From positions 365,517 to 405,148 of the forward strand of contig MKWA01000024.1 of the NCBI GenBank assembly GCA_001899285.1: a stretch of 39,632 nt of DNA, read 5' to 3'. Position 1 is the stretch's first letter. Each line of letters begins with the position of its first letter. The notes beneath the pieces were generated by a model. That model ran no database searches. It saw nothing but the letters and a program-made list of their open reading frames with translations, and was not told the origin of the DNA. A program made the translations under genes and the position numbers. The stretch is from Rhizobiales bacterium 64-17. Its GTDB lineage: Bacteria; Pseudomonadota; Alphaproteobacteria; Rhizobiales; Xanthobacteraceae. Shown here piece by piece: positions 17,489 through 24,343 of this stretch.

Positions 17489-17640
17489 GAAAGTCTTGGG
17501 GATTGAACCGTACGCGGAACGAACAAACCACTCGTGCCATCGGCTCGGACGGAGCGAACTCCAGGGGGCTGGGGGGCTGAGGAATCCGGAGCCCGACCGT
17601 CCGAGCCTTAGGCAACTGTCGCTTTATCCCCCCTCAGGGT
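17454..17640 (-). ncRNA. Candidate small RNA with C-rich loop and intrinsic terminator
   Basis: Read on the minus strand, an 11-bp perfect stem (17607-17597 with 17552-17542, GGCTCGGACGG/CCGTCCGAGCC) is extended by a TGCC/GGCA helix. It encloses an inner CTCC/GGAG helix and a very C-rich loop (CCTCAGCCCCCCAGCCCC). About 54 nt downstream lies a 9-bp terminator hairpin with a T-rich tail. The loop could pair with G-rich Shine-Dalgarno sequences, as in C-rich-loop sRNAs of rhizobia. The 5' end is guessed; no firm promoter is seen. I do not recognise the family, and it is not an obvious 6S, SRP or tmRNA. Confidence 0.45.
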
Positions 17641-17649
17641 GACGCCGGC

Positions 17650-17676
17650 TTGACCGAAATTGGGCATGATTATGAT
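17650..17676 (+). promoter_or_regulatory. Weak candidate promoter for the DUF2794 gene
   Basis: TTGACC (17650-17655), 15 bp, then TATGAT (17671-17676). The spacer is 2 bp short of optimal. It faces the DUF2794 gene about 200 bp away. Confidence 0.3.
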
Positions 17677-17879
17677 CGCTATAACGTCGGCGTGATCGCG
17701 TTTTCACGCGAAAATCGCGCGTTTTGCCACGGTTGGTCGCCGGCGATGCGCCTTGCCGGGACAAGCACCGGTTCCCATGTCATGGCGGGATGGTCCCGAC
17801 ACACGCGCGACGGGTTGTTTCGCGCTTGCTCGCGCCGTGACGCGGGGCGATCATGCGATTCTGTCAGACGGAGGCGCCG

Positions 17880-18257
17880 ATGGCATTCGGTGAGGGTGAG
17901 CCCAGTCAGCTCGCCGGGGGCGTGCGGCCGTTTCCAGCCGCCGCTCCCGCGGTTTCCGCTCATGTGACGTTCAACCGCCGCGAGCTGGACCGCATCCTCG
18001 GCCTCTACGGGCGCATGGTCGCCGCCGGCGAATGGCGCGATTACGCCATCGATTTCCTGAAAGACCGCGCCGTGTTCTCGATTTTTCGCCGCGCGTCGGA
18101 AGTGCCGATCTACCGCATCGAGAAAGACCCGCGGCTGGCGCGCAAGCAGGGCGCCTACAGCGCCATCTCCGCCACGGGGCTGATCCTGCGCCGCGGCCAC
18201 GATCTCGATCGCGTGCTGCGCGTGCTCGACAAGTCGATCCGGCTGGTGACGCGCTGA
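17880..18257 (+). CDS. DUF2794 domain-containing protein
   Basis: A 125-residue alphaproteobacterial protein of the DUF2794 family; function unknown. The conserved block runs from FNRRELDRILGLYGRM through AAGEWRDYAIDFLKDRAVF and SIFRRASEVPIYRIEKDP to a C-terminal HDLDRVLRVLDKSIRLV. It has no signal peptide or membrane segment, so it is probably cytoplasmic. I chose the ATG at 17880 because GGAGG lies 7 nt upstream; an ATG at 17853 would add nine residues without a ribosome-binding site. A bidirectional terminator follows. Confidence 0.85.
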   Translation: MAFGEGEPSQLAGGVRPFPAAAPAVSAHVTFNRRELDRILGLYGRMVAAGEWRDYAIDFLKDRAVFSIFRRASEVPIYRIEKDPRLARKQGAYSAISATGLILRRGHDLDRVLRVLDKSIRLVTR

Positions 18258-18275
18258 TCGTCGTTGTCGCGGAAC

Positions 18276-18309
18276 AATAAAAAAGGCCGCCGGGAAACCG
18301 GCGGCCTTT
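18276..18309. terminator. Bidirectional intrinsic terminator
   Basis: Stem GGCCGCCGG-GAAA-CCGGCGGCC (18285-18306) is flanked by an A-run on the left and TTT on the right. It serves the converging DUF2794 and DapA-like genes; the minus-strand T-tract is the stronger one. Confidence 0.85.
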
Positions 18310-18327
18310 GTCGTTGTCGCGTGTAGC

Positions 18328-19302
18328 TTAGGCGGCGTTGGCCTTGGCCGAGGTGTTCAGCCCGCAGGTCTCGAACGCGGCGCGGATCGCGGTGCGCTCC
18401 GCATCGGTGAGCTGCAGCATCGGCCGGCGCACCGGACCACCGGCCTGACCGAGCAGTTCCTGCCAGTACTTCTGCTGCGCCTGCGGCTTCTCCGCCGGGC
18501 GCGTCTTCTTCAGCGCCTGACGCACCGGCTCGAGGCTGTCGCGGATCTTGCGCGCTTCATCGACCTTCCCCGCCATGGCGAGGTCGGTGTACTGGCGCAT
18601 GCGCAGATCGTTCTTGGTCTGCAGCAGATACGGCGGCGACGAGCACAGATAGAGCTTCCAGCCCAGCTCGACGATGTTGTCGAACCATTCCTCTTCCGAG
18701 GCGGTCGAGACGATCAGCTTGCCCTTGGTCAGGTTGGTCAGCTCGATATACATCTCACGCGGCACGGAATACTTGATCGCGACGATGTTCGGCAGGTCGG
18801 CGATACGCGCGCAGGTCTGCGGCGTCATCAGATAGCCGCTATCCGGATGGCTCCACATGGCGATGCCGATGTCGAGATTGTCGCTGAGATACTTGTAGTA
18901 CTGGTACAGCGACTCGTCCTGCTTGTGGGTGAAGTGCAGGATCGGCGCATGCACGACGATGTAGTCGGCGCCGCACTTCTGCGCGTGCTTTGCCAGTTCG
19001 ATCACCGTGTCCATGTTCTGGTCGGAGCAGGACATGATGGTGCCGGCCTTGCCCTGCAACTCGCTGGCGGCGATGTCGAACAGCTTCTTGCGCTCGTCGA
19101 GCGACATCGAGAAGAATTCGCCCTGCTTGCCGGCGACGAACACGCCGTCGATCTTCAGGTCGCCGGCCCAATGCCGCAGGTTCGAGCGGAAGCCGGTCTC
19201 GTCGATGGCGAAGTCCTGCTTCAGCGGCGTCAGCGCGGCGGCCCACACGCCCTTCATATTGGCCTGGGCGTAAGCCTTGGCGTCCTTCTTGCTGTATTTC
19301 AT
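18328..19302 (-). CDS. DapA/NanA-family aldolase or lyase, catabolic
   Basis: A 324-residue TIM-barrel protein of the dihydrodipicolinate synthase/N-acetylneuraminate lyase family. The Schiff-base lysine is K177 in NIVAIKYS. The substrate loop reads GKQGEFFS (58-65) instead of the GTTGE of true DapA, and the usual catalytic Tyr region reads VVHAPILHF. It is therefore unlikely to be a lysine-biosynthesis DapA and more likely cleaves or dehydrates a sugar acid or related keto acid. It is the last gene of a three-gene operon after the enolase-superfamily enzyme and a TctC-type binding protein (42-bp gap). The substrate is not deducible. Confidence 0.85.
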   Translation of the reverse strand: MKYSKKDAKAYAQANMKGVWAAALTPLKQDFAIDETGFRSNLRHWAGDLKIDGVFVAGKQGEFFSMSLDERKKLFDIAASELQGKAGTIMSCSDQNMDTVIELAKHAQKCGADYIVVHAPILHFTHKQDESLYQYYKYLSDNLDIGIAMWSHPDSGYLMTPQTCARIADLPNIVAIKYSVPREMYIELTNLTKGKLIVSTASEEEWFDNIVELGWKLYLCSSPPYLLQTKNDLRMRQYTDLAMAGKVDEARKIRDSLEPVRQALKKTRPAEKPQAQQKYWQELLGQAGGPVRRPMLQLTDAERTAIRAAFETCGLNTSAKANAA

Positions 19303-19344
19303 GGCTGCTCCTTTCAGGGATTGGTCGAAGTATAGCGCGGTTCG

Positions 19345-20352
19345 TTACTTTTCGAGATGGATATTGTGTTCCTTGATGACCCGCGCCCAGTGCGCGCGGT
19401 CCTGCTCGATCCGCTTGGCGAAGTCCGCCGGCGTGGTCGGCGAGGGCACCGAACCGAGCGCCTCGAACTTCGCGACGATCTCGGGGTCGTGCAGCACCTC
19501 GGCGACCTTGGCGGCGACCTCGTTTGCGACCTTCGGGTCCATCTTCGGCGGGCCGAACAGGCCGAACCAGCTTGCGCCGGTGACGCCCGGATAGCCCTGT
19601 TCCGCGATGGTCGGAATATTAGGCGCCGCCTTGCTGCGGGTTTCGCCGACCATGCCGAGCGCCTTCATCTTGCCGCTCTTGATCTGCGGCAGCGAGGCGG
19701 GAAGATCGGCGAACAGGCCGTCAATCACGCCGGCGAGCGCGTCGGTCATCGCCGGCGCGACGCCGCGATAGGGGACATGCACGATGTCGGTCTTGGTCGC
19801 GTCCTTCAGCACCTCGACGTAGAGATGCAGGATGTTGCCGAAGCCGGCGGAGCCGAGCGTCACCGGCTTCGGTCCCTTCTTCGAGATCGCGACCAGGTCC
19901 GCGATGGTGTTGGCGGGATGATCGGCGCGCACCACCAGCGCCGTGCCGTTGACGACCACGTTGGAGATCGGCGTCAGATCGGTGGCCGGATTGAACGAAC
20001 TCTTCTGCTCCAGCGTCGGCGTGATGGTGAGGAGGCCCGAGGTCGCGAACAGCAGCGTCTTGCCGTCCGGCGGCGCGGCGGCGACCGCCATGCCGCCGAG
20101 CGCGCCGTTGGCGCCTGGCTTGTTCTCGATGATGATCGAGGCGCCGAGTTTCTCACGCAGCTTTTCGGAGATGGTGCGCGCGATGAAATCGGCAGGGCCG
20201 CCGGCGGCCATCGGCACCACCATGCGCACGATGCCGTCCTGCGCCGCTGCCGGACCGCCGGCAAAGCCGATGGCCAGCAAGGTTGCGCCGGCCGCGAGCA
20301 TCATGCGGCGCGACAGGCGAGGGGAAAGGGTGCCGGACTTCAAACGGGACAT
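19345..20352 (-). CDS. TctC/Bug-family periplasmic substrate-binding protein
   Basis: A 335-residue tripartite-tricarboxylate-transporter receptor of the Bug type. The signal peptide (SRRMMLAAGATLLAIGFAGG ending AAAQ) includes twin arginines. Typical elements follow: VVPMAAGGPADFIARTI, ENKPGANGALGG near 98-109, and AEQGYPGVTGASWFGLFGP. The start at 20352 has AGGAG upstream; an open frame to 20640 overlaps the previous gene and is spurious. No TctA/TctB membrane genes lie nearby, so it is an orphan receptor, common in soil proteobacteria. It is 44 bp after the enolase-superfamily gene and 42 bp before the DapA-like gene. Confidence 0.88.
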   Translation of the reverse strand: MSRLKSGTLSPRLSRRMMLAAGATLLAIGFAGGPAAAQDGIVRMVVPMAAGGPADFIARTISEKLREKLGASIIIENKPGANGALGGMAVAAAPPDGKTLLFATSGLLTITPTLEQKSSFNPATDLTPISNVVVNGTALVVRADHPANTIADLVAISKKGPKPVTLGSAGFGNILHLYVEVLKDATKTDIVHVPYRGVAPAMTDALAGVIDGLFADLPASLPQIKSGKMKALGMVGETRSKAAPNIPTIAEQGYPGVTGASWFGLFGPPKMDPKVANEVAAKVAEVLHDPEIVAKFEALGSVPSPTTPADFAKRIEQDRAHWARVIKEHNIHLEK

Positions 20353-20396
20353 GCGATTCTCCTCGTGGGGTTGAAGGCTGATGATCGTTCTCAAAC

Positions 20397-21485
20397 TCAC
20401 GCCGCCCACGCCACGTCCTTGCGCAGGCTGACGCCGGGGCCGACATCGTCGGGAATGACGATCTCGCCGTCCTTCACCGTCAGACCCTCGAACGGGTCTT
20501 CCATGACGTGCTGGAATTCGGCGAGCTCGCTCGGATAGGTGAGATGCGGCAGCGCCGCGCACAGATGCAGCGCGTGCGCGGTCAGAAGCCGGCTGCCGAC
20601 GGTGGCGCCCATGCGGCAGCCGATCGCCGCCGCCTCGCACACTTTCGCGGCGGCCAGCACTTTGCGCAGCCCGCCCATCTTGGTGATCTTCATGCTCACG
20701 GCATCGACGATGCGGCGCGACGCCAGCGTGAATGTGCTCTGCGGCGAGAACGCGCTCTCGTCCGCCTCGACGGCGATGGAGACGCCGCGCGTCACGGTGG
20801 CAAGCCCTTCGAGATCGAACTCGCGCACCGGCTGCTCGATCATGTCGATGTTGAACTCGGCGGCGCGCTCGACGAACGCGATCGCGTCCTTGGCCGAATA
20901 GGACATGTTCGGATCGGCGGTGAGCCTCACCTCGTCGCCGATCGCGCGGCGCACCGCGCGCACCCGCGCCACGTCCTCGGCGACATTGCCGCCGACCTTC
21001 ATCTTCAGGCAGCGATAGCCCTCGTCAACGCGGGCGCGCGCCTTCTCGGCGGTCTGCTCGGGATTCTTCAACGCGAGCATGCGGCAGATCGGAATGCTGT
21101 TGCGCACCTTGCCACCGAACAGGTGATACATCGGCACCTTCAGCACGCGCGCGGCGAGGTCGTGCAGCGCGCAGTCGATGCCGGACTTCGCCGGATGATT
21201 GGCGGTGATGCCCTTGTCGGTGATGCGGATGTTTTCCTCGATCGCGAGGCAGTCGCGGCCGACGATCAGCGGCACCAGGCGCTTGAGCACGCTCTCCACC
21301 GCGGCGTTGGTGGAGCCGAGATGGGTGAAGGCGGCGGCATAGCCATAACCAACCGTTCCATCGTCCGCCTTCAACGCGAGGATGCAGGCATCCCACTTCG
21401 GATAGTTCTGCCCGGCGAATTTCCATTCCGGGTCTTCATCCGGAAGGCTGACGGGAATGACGGAAAAACCGCTGATTTTCGGCAC
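20397..21485 (-). CDS. Mandelate racemase/muconate lactonizing enzyme family protein
   Basis: A 362-residue enolase-superfamily enzyme. The catalytic barrel shows the KxK pair K161/K163 in LKMKVGG, metal ligands D191 (ADPN), E217 (IEQP) and D242 (EADES), and a lysine in SMKITKMGG (about 266) on the opposite face. This is the layout of the muconate-lactonizing/dipeptide-epimerase subgroup rather than mandelate racemase with its His-Asp dyad. The reaction proceeds by proton abstraction next to a carboxylate; the substrate is unknown. It is the first gene of the catabolic operon and faces a LysR gene across 118 bp containing an inverted repeat. Confidence 0.88.
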   Translation of the reverse strand: MPKISGFSVIPVSLPDEDPEWKFAGQNYPKWDACILALKADDGTVGYGYAAAFTHLGSTNAAVESVLKRLVPLIVGRDCLAIEENIRITDKGITANHPAKSGIDCALHDLAARVLKVPMYHLFGGKVRNSIPICRMLALKNPEQTAEKARARVDEGYRCLKMKVGGNVAEDVARVRAVRRAIGDEVRLTADPNMSYSAKDAIAFVERAAEFNIDMIEQPVREFDLEGLATVTRGVSIAVEADESAFSPQSTFTLASRRIVDAVSMKITKMGGLRKVLAAAKVCEAAAIGCRMGATVGSRLLTAHALHLCAALPHLTYPSELAEFQHVMEDPFEGLTVKDGEIVIPDDVGPGVSLRKDVAWAA

Positions 21486-21568
21486 GGCGATCCTTGCTGC
21501 TCACGGAGGCTTTCAGGCAGGATACGCGAGGCGGGAGAGCCGGCGGCATGAAATCTGCTCGCCAGCCT

Positions 21569-21584
21569 ATAACCAAATGGTTAT
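21569..21584. promoter_or_regulatory. Candidate LysR-regulator operator
   Basis: ATAACCAAATGGTTAT is palindromic except for the two central bases. It lies in the divergent gap, 19 bp before lysR and 84 bp before the enolase-superfamily gene. Its AT content stands out in this GC-rich DNA. It fits an inverted-repeat binding site of the divergent LysR protein, though not the strict T-N11-A form. Confidence 0.6.
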
Positions 21585-21603
21585 GGTAGGGCATTGGTGA
21601 CGC

Positions 21604-22599
21604 ATGGCCCGCCCCGACCCCGCCCGTTCCCGCCGGATCATGGACCGGCTCAAGCTGCGGCATCTGCGGCTGATCGACGCCATCGTCGAGGCACGCAGCC
21701 TGTCGGCGGCAGCGGCGATGCTCAACATCACCCAGCCGGCGGCGTCGAAGGGGTTGCGCGAGATCGAGGATCTGCTCGGCCTGCCGCTGTTCGTGCGCAG
21801 CGCCCGCGGCCTGACGCTGACCATGTTCGGCCGCTCGCTGGTGGCGCATGGCAAGACCATTCAGTCCGAGGTGCGGCACATCACCGAGGAGCTGGAGGCG
21901 GTCGCGGACGGCAATGCCGGCGAGGTGCGCGTCGGCGCCATGCTGGTGAGCCTACCATGGCTGCTGCCGGCGGCGTTGCGGCTGATGCGCGAGCGCGCAG
22001 GCCAGGCGCCGGTGCGGATCATCGAGGGCGTGCAGGACGTGCTGGTGCAGGAGTTGCGCAGCGGCGCGGTGGACATGATCGTCGGCCGGCTCGCGCCGAT
22101 CGACACCCGCGAGCGGCTGACGCAGGAGGTGCTGCTGCACGAGCCGATGGTGGTGGTCGCCGGCGCGCGGCATCCGCTGACGCGACGGGCGGTCAGCTAC
22201 GCCGATCTCGCCGCCTGCCGCTGGATCCTGCCGCCGGCGGACAGCGTCGTGCACAGCTCGGTGCTGCAACTGTTCGCACAGCACGGTCTCGCCAATCCCG
22301 AGCCGTTCGTCGAAACCACTTCTTATCTGATGTCGCGCACGCTGATGATCGAGCAGGACGCGATCGCGGCGCTGCCGCTCGCGGTGGTGCGGCGGGATAT
22401 CGAGCGTGGCGATCTGGCGATGCTACCGGTGCGGTTTCCGCATGAGCCGCTGGCGGTCGGCGTCGTCACCGTGGCGGAGCGGCGGCTGTCGCCGGCGGCG
22501 TCGCAACTGATGTTCTGTCTGCGCGAGGTGGCGAAGGATGCGGTGCCGGCCTTGGTGCCCGCCTTGGAGCCGATGCGGCCGGCACGCCGCCGCCGCTAA
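21604..22599 (+). CDS. LysR-family transcriptional regulator
   Basis: A 331-residue LysR-type regulator, GbpR-like. The N-terminal winged helix-turn-helix is at about 13-75: LKLRHLRLIDAIVEARSLS, AAAMLNITQPAASKGLREIE, LGLPLFVRSARGLTLT. It is followed by a periplasmic-binding-like effector domain. Divergent placement next to the catabolic operon suggests that it controls those genes and itself through the palindrome at 21569-21584, with a pathway intermediate as inducer. ATG at 21604 is chosen; MDRLKLRHL at 21640 is a plausible alternative and neither has a strong Shine-Dalgarno. Its stop overlaps that of the GNAT gene on the other strand. Confidence 0.88.
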   Translation: MARPDPARSRRIMDRLKLRHLRLIDAIVEARSLSAAAAMLNITQPAASKGLREIEDLLGLPLFVRSARGLTLTMFGRSLVAHGKTIQSEVRHITEELEAVADGNAGEVRVGAMLVSLPWLLPAALRLMRERAGQAPVRIIEGVQDVLVQELRSGAVDMIVGRLAPIDTRERLTQEVLLHEPMVVVAGARHPLTRRAVSYADLAACRWILPPADSVVHSSVLQLFAQHGLANPEPFVETTSYLMSRTLMIEQDAIAALPLAVVRRDIERGDLAMLPVRFPHEPLAVGVVTVAERRLSPAASQLMFCLREVAKDAVPALVPALEPMRPARRRR

Positions 22600-23141
22600 C
22601 GGTCCACCGGGTCGGTCGTGCCGCCGTCGCCGAGCGCGCGCTGCATCAGCAGGCTGTCGCACCAGTGACCGTGCTTGAAGCCGACATCGGGCAGCCGCCC
22701 GATCTCGGCAAAGCCGGCGGCGCGATGCAAGGCGACCGAATGCGCCTGATTGGGGGAATCGCCGATCACCGCGATCATCTGGCGCAAGCCGCGTTGCGCG
22801 CAGGCCGCGATCAGCGCATCGAGCAGCGCGCGGCCGACGCCGCGCCGCTGCACGGCCGGATCGACATAAACGGAATCCTCGACGGTGAAGCGATAGGCCG
22901 GCCGGGTGCGGTAGAGCGCGGCATAGGCATAGCCGGCCAAACGCCCGTCGCAGTCGGCGGCGAGGTAGGGAAATCCGCCGCCGAGGATCGCCTGCATCCG
23001 TTTCCCCATCTCCGTTTCGTCGGGCGGCTCCAGCTCGAACGAGGCGGTACCAGTGCGTACCGACGCTCCGTAGATCGCGGCGATGGCGGGAATGTCGGCC
23101 GGCGTGGCGGGACGGATGGTGAGGGAGGCGGGTGTGGTCAT
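22596..23141 (-). CDS. GNAT acetyltransferase, phosphinothricin/methionine sulfone acetyltransferase-like
   Basis: A 181-residue GNAT enzyme using acetyl-CoA. The N-terminus LTIRPATPADIPAIAAIYG, TASFELEPPDETEM and YRTRPAYRFTVEDSVYVDP match the Pat/MnaT subgroup, which acetylates phosphinothricin or methionine sulfone/sulfoximine. The acetyl-CoA loop is QRRGVGRALLDALI (about 98-111), and the C-terminal part GFAEIGRLPDVGFKHGHW is also typical. The true substrate is unknown. It converges on lysR with a 4-bp stop overlap. Upstream (23142-23360) lie a 66-bp dispersed repeat and the terminator of the next gene. Confidence 0.85.
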   Translation of the reverse strand: MTTPASLTIRPATPADIPAIAAIYGASVRTGTASFELEPPDETEMGKRMQAILGGGFPYLAADCDGRLAGYAYAALYRTRPAYRFTVEDSVYVDPAVQRRGVGRALLDALIAACAQRGLRQMIAVIGDSPNQAHSVALHRAAGFAEIGRLPDVGFKHGHWCDSLLMQRALGDGGTTDPVDR

Positions 23142-23190
23142 GGATCGAGAATTCAGATTGATCTGCTGCAGGGCGAAGGGATTTTAACCT

Positions 23191-23256
23191 CCGTTCGTCC
23201 CCGCGAAAGCGGGGACCCACGCTTAAGAGTGGATTCCCGCTTTCGCGGGAATGAAC
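23191..23256. repeat. 66-bp dispersed double-hairpin repeat, copy 1
   Basis: Identical over 66 bp to 28922-28987. It contains two hairpins, GTCCCCGC-GAAA-GCGGGGAC and ATTCCCGC-TTTC-GCGGGAAT, joined by CCACGCTTAAGAGTGG, itself an inverted repeat. It lies between the GNAT gene and the Bax-inhibitor-1 gene. Confidence 0.9.
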
Positions 23257-23296
23257 GGGAGAGAGTGTGCTTCAACCCGGCGGATTCACCCCTAGC

Positions 23297-23330
23297 AAAA
23301 CGAAAAACGCCCCGGCACGAGGCCGGGGCG
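23297..23330 (-). terminator. Intrinsic terminator of the Bax-inhibitor-1 gene
   Basis: Stem CGCCCCGGC-ACGAG-GCCGGGGCG (23308-23330) is followed on the minus strand by TTTTTCGTTTT. It lies 30 bp after the stop codon. Confidence 0.85.
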
Positions 23331-23360
23331 CATCTCAGGTCTGTCCTGTGGAACGGCGCG

Positions 23361-24122
23361 TTAGCGCCGGTCACCCATGAAGCGGAGTAGGAACAGGAAC
23401 AGGTTGATGAAGTCGAGGTACAGCGACAGCGCGCCCATCACCGCCTTGCGGCCGGCGATCGTGCCGTCGTCGTTGACGTCGTACATCTCCTTGATCTTCT
23501 GCGTATCCCACGCCGTGAGACCGGCGAAGATCAGCACACCGACCGCCGAGATCACGAATTCGAGACCCGTGCTCTTGAGGAAGATGTTGACGATCATCGC
23601 CAGGATGATGCCGAACAGGCCCATGATCAGGAACGAGCCGATCGGGCTCAGGTCACGCTGCGTCGTGTAGCCGTACAGGCTCAACGCGCCGAACGCCGCC
23701 GCCGAGATGAAGAACGTGCGGGTGATCGACGTGCCGGTATACGACAGGAAGATCGACGACAGCATGAGGCCGAGCAGGCCGGCATACAGCATGAACAGGC
23801 CGAGCGCGGTCGCGGGCTGCAATCGGTCGACGCGGAAGCTCATGAAGAACACGAGACCGAGCGTCGCCAGCAGCAGCACGATCGACACCGGGCCGCTATA
23901 GAGCATCTGGCCGAACGAGGTCAGCACCAGCTTGCCGGCGCCGTTGCTCGTCACCGCGGCGTTGAAGGTCAGCCACGAGACGATGCCCGTGAGCGCCACG
24001 CCGGCGGCCATGTAGTTGTAGACGCGGATCATGTAAGCGCGCAGTCCCGCGTCGACTGCGACCGCCGACTGATCGGCGGTGTAGCCCCGCCGTGCGGCGA
24101 TGTTCCGGTCGAAATCCGACAT
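23361..24122 (-). CDS. Bax inhibitor-1/YccA family membrane protein
   Basis: A 253-residue inner membrane protein of the BI-1/TMBIM family, related to YbhL and YccA of E. coli. YccA modulates the FtsH protease; BI-1 homologues can act as Ca2+ leak channels. Seven hydrophobic helices follow a cytoplasmic N-terminus of about 30 residues. Family motifs are YMAAGVALTGIVSWL, LMLSSIFLSYTGTSITRTFF and the C-terminal acidic pair region GLTAWDTQKIKEMY, with LYLDFINLFLFLLRFMG at the end. A good ribosome-binding site (GGAGAGG) precedes the ATG at 24122, and a 7-bp hairpin sits just upstream of it (24143-24160). It is monocistronic, with its own terminator. Confidence 0.93.
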   Translation of the reverse strand: MSDFDRNIAARRGYTADQSAVAVDAGLRAYMIRVYNYMAAGVALTGIVSWLTFNAAVTSNGAGKLVLTSFGQMLYSGPVSIVLLLATLGLVFFMSFRVDRLQPATALGLFMLYAGLLGLMLSSIFLSYTGTSITRTFFISAAAFGALSLYGYTTQRDLSPIGSFLIMGLFGIILAMIVNIFLKSTGLEFVISAVGVLIFAGLTAWDTQKIKEMYDVNDDGTIAGRKAVMGALSLYLDFINLFLFLLRFMGDRR

Positions 24123-24142
24123 CGAAGTTCCCTCTCCAAATC

Positions 24143-24160
24143 CCGGCCCGGAGGGGCCGG
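24143..24160 (-). promoter_or_regulatory. Leader hairpin next to the ribosome-binding site of the Bax-inhibitor-1 gene
   Basis: On the minus strand CCGGCCC-CTCC-GGGCCGG forms a perfect 7-bp hairpin ending a few bases before the GGAGAGG Shine-Dalgarno. The CTCC loop is complementary to GGAG of that site, so a pseudoknot that masks it is possible; this is inference. Confidence 0.35.
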
Positions 24161-24343
24161 TGTGTCGGATGGAAATTTAATGTGCCGGCCGGCTGTGCGC
24201 CAGAGCGGCGGGGCCGGATTCGGCTTCCCTTGCCGAAAGTTAACGGCGTTTTGCCGGGGCTTTTGGGCCCGATTTGGCGGCAAAACCGGTGTGGAGAGGC
24301 CAACGCGGCGCCAACGCGGCGCTTTGTCGCGAGAGCTTGCCGA

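Larger units (their letters stand above)
17366..17879. other. 514-bp gap holding a candidate sRNA and promoter elements
   Basis: After the DUF1223 stop comes an AGCGTGC-N5-GCACGCT hairpin (17386-17404). A minus-strand terminator and a long hairpin follow (described separately as an sRNA), then a TTGACC element at 17650. Near 17695-17720 is an imperfect palindrome of CGCGTTTTC and GAAAATCGCG. There is no convincing protein-coding frame. Confidence 0.6.

Noticed and set aside
17454..17640. 6S RNA, SRP RNA or tmRNA
   Set aside because: There is no long duplex with a central bubble, no SRP GGAA tetraloop motif, and no tRNA-like end or tag frame. The usual neighbours of 6S (zapA, ygfA) are absent.
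19345..20640. Long N-terminal form of the TctC protein starting at 20640
   Set aside because: It overlaps the upstream enzyme gene by 244 bp; the ATG at 20352 has an AGGAG ribosome-binding site and a proper signal peptide.
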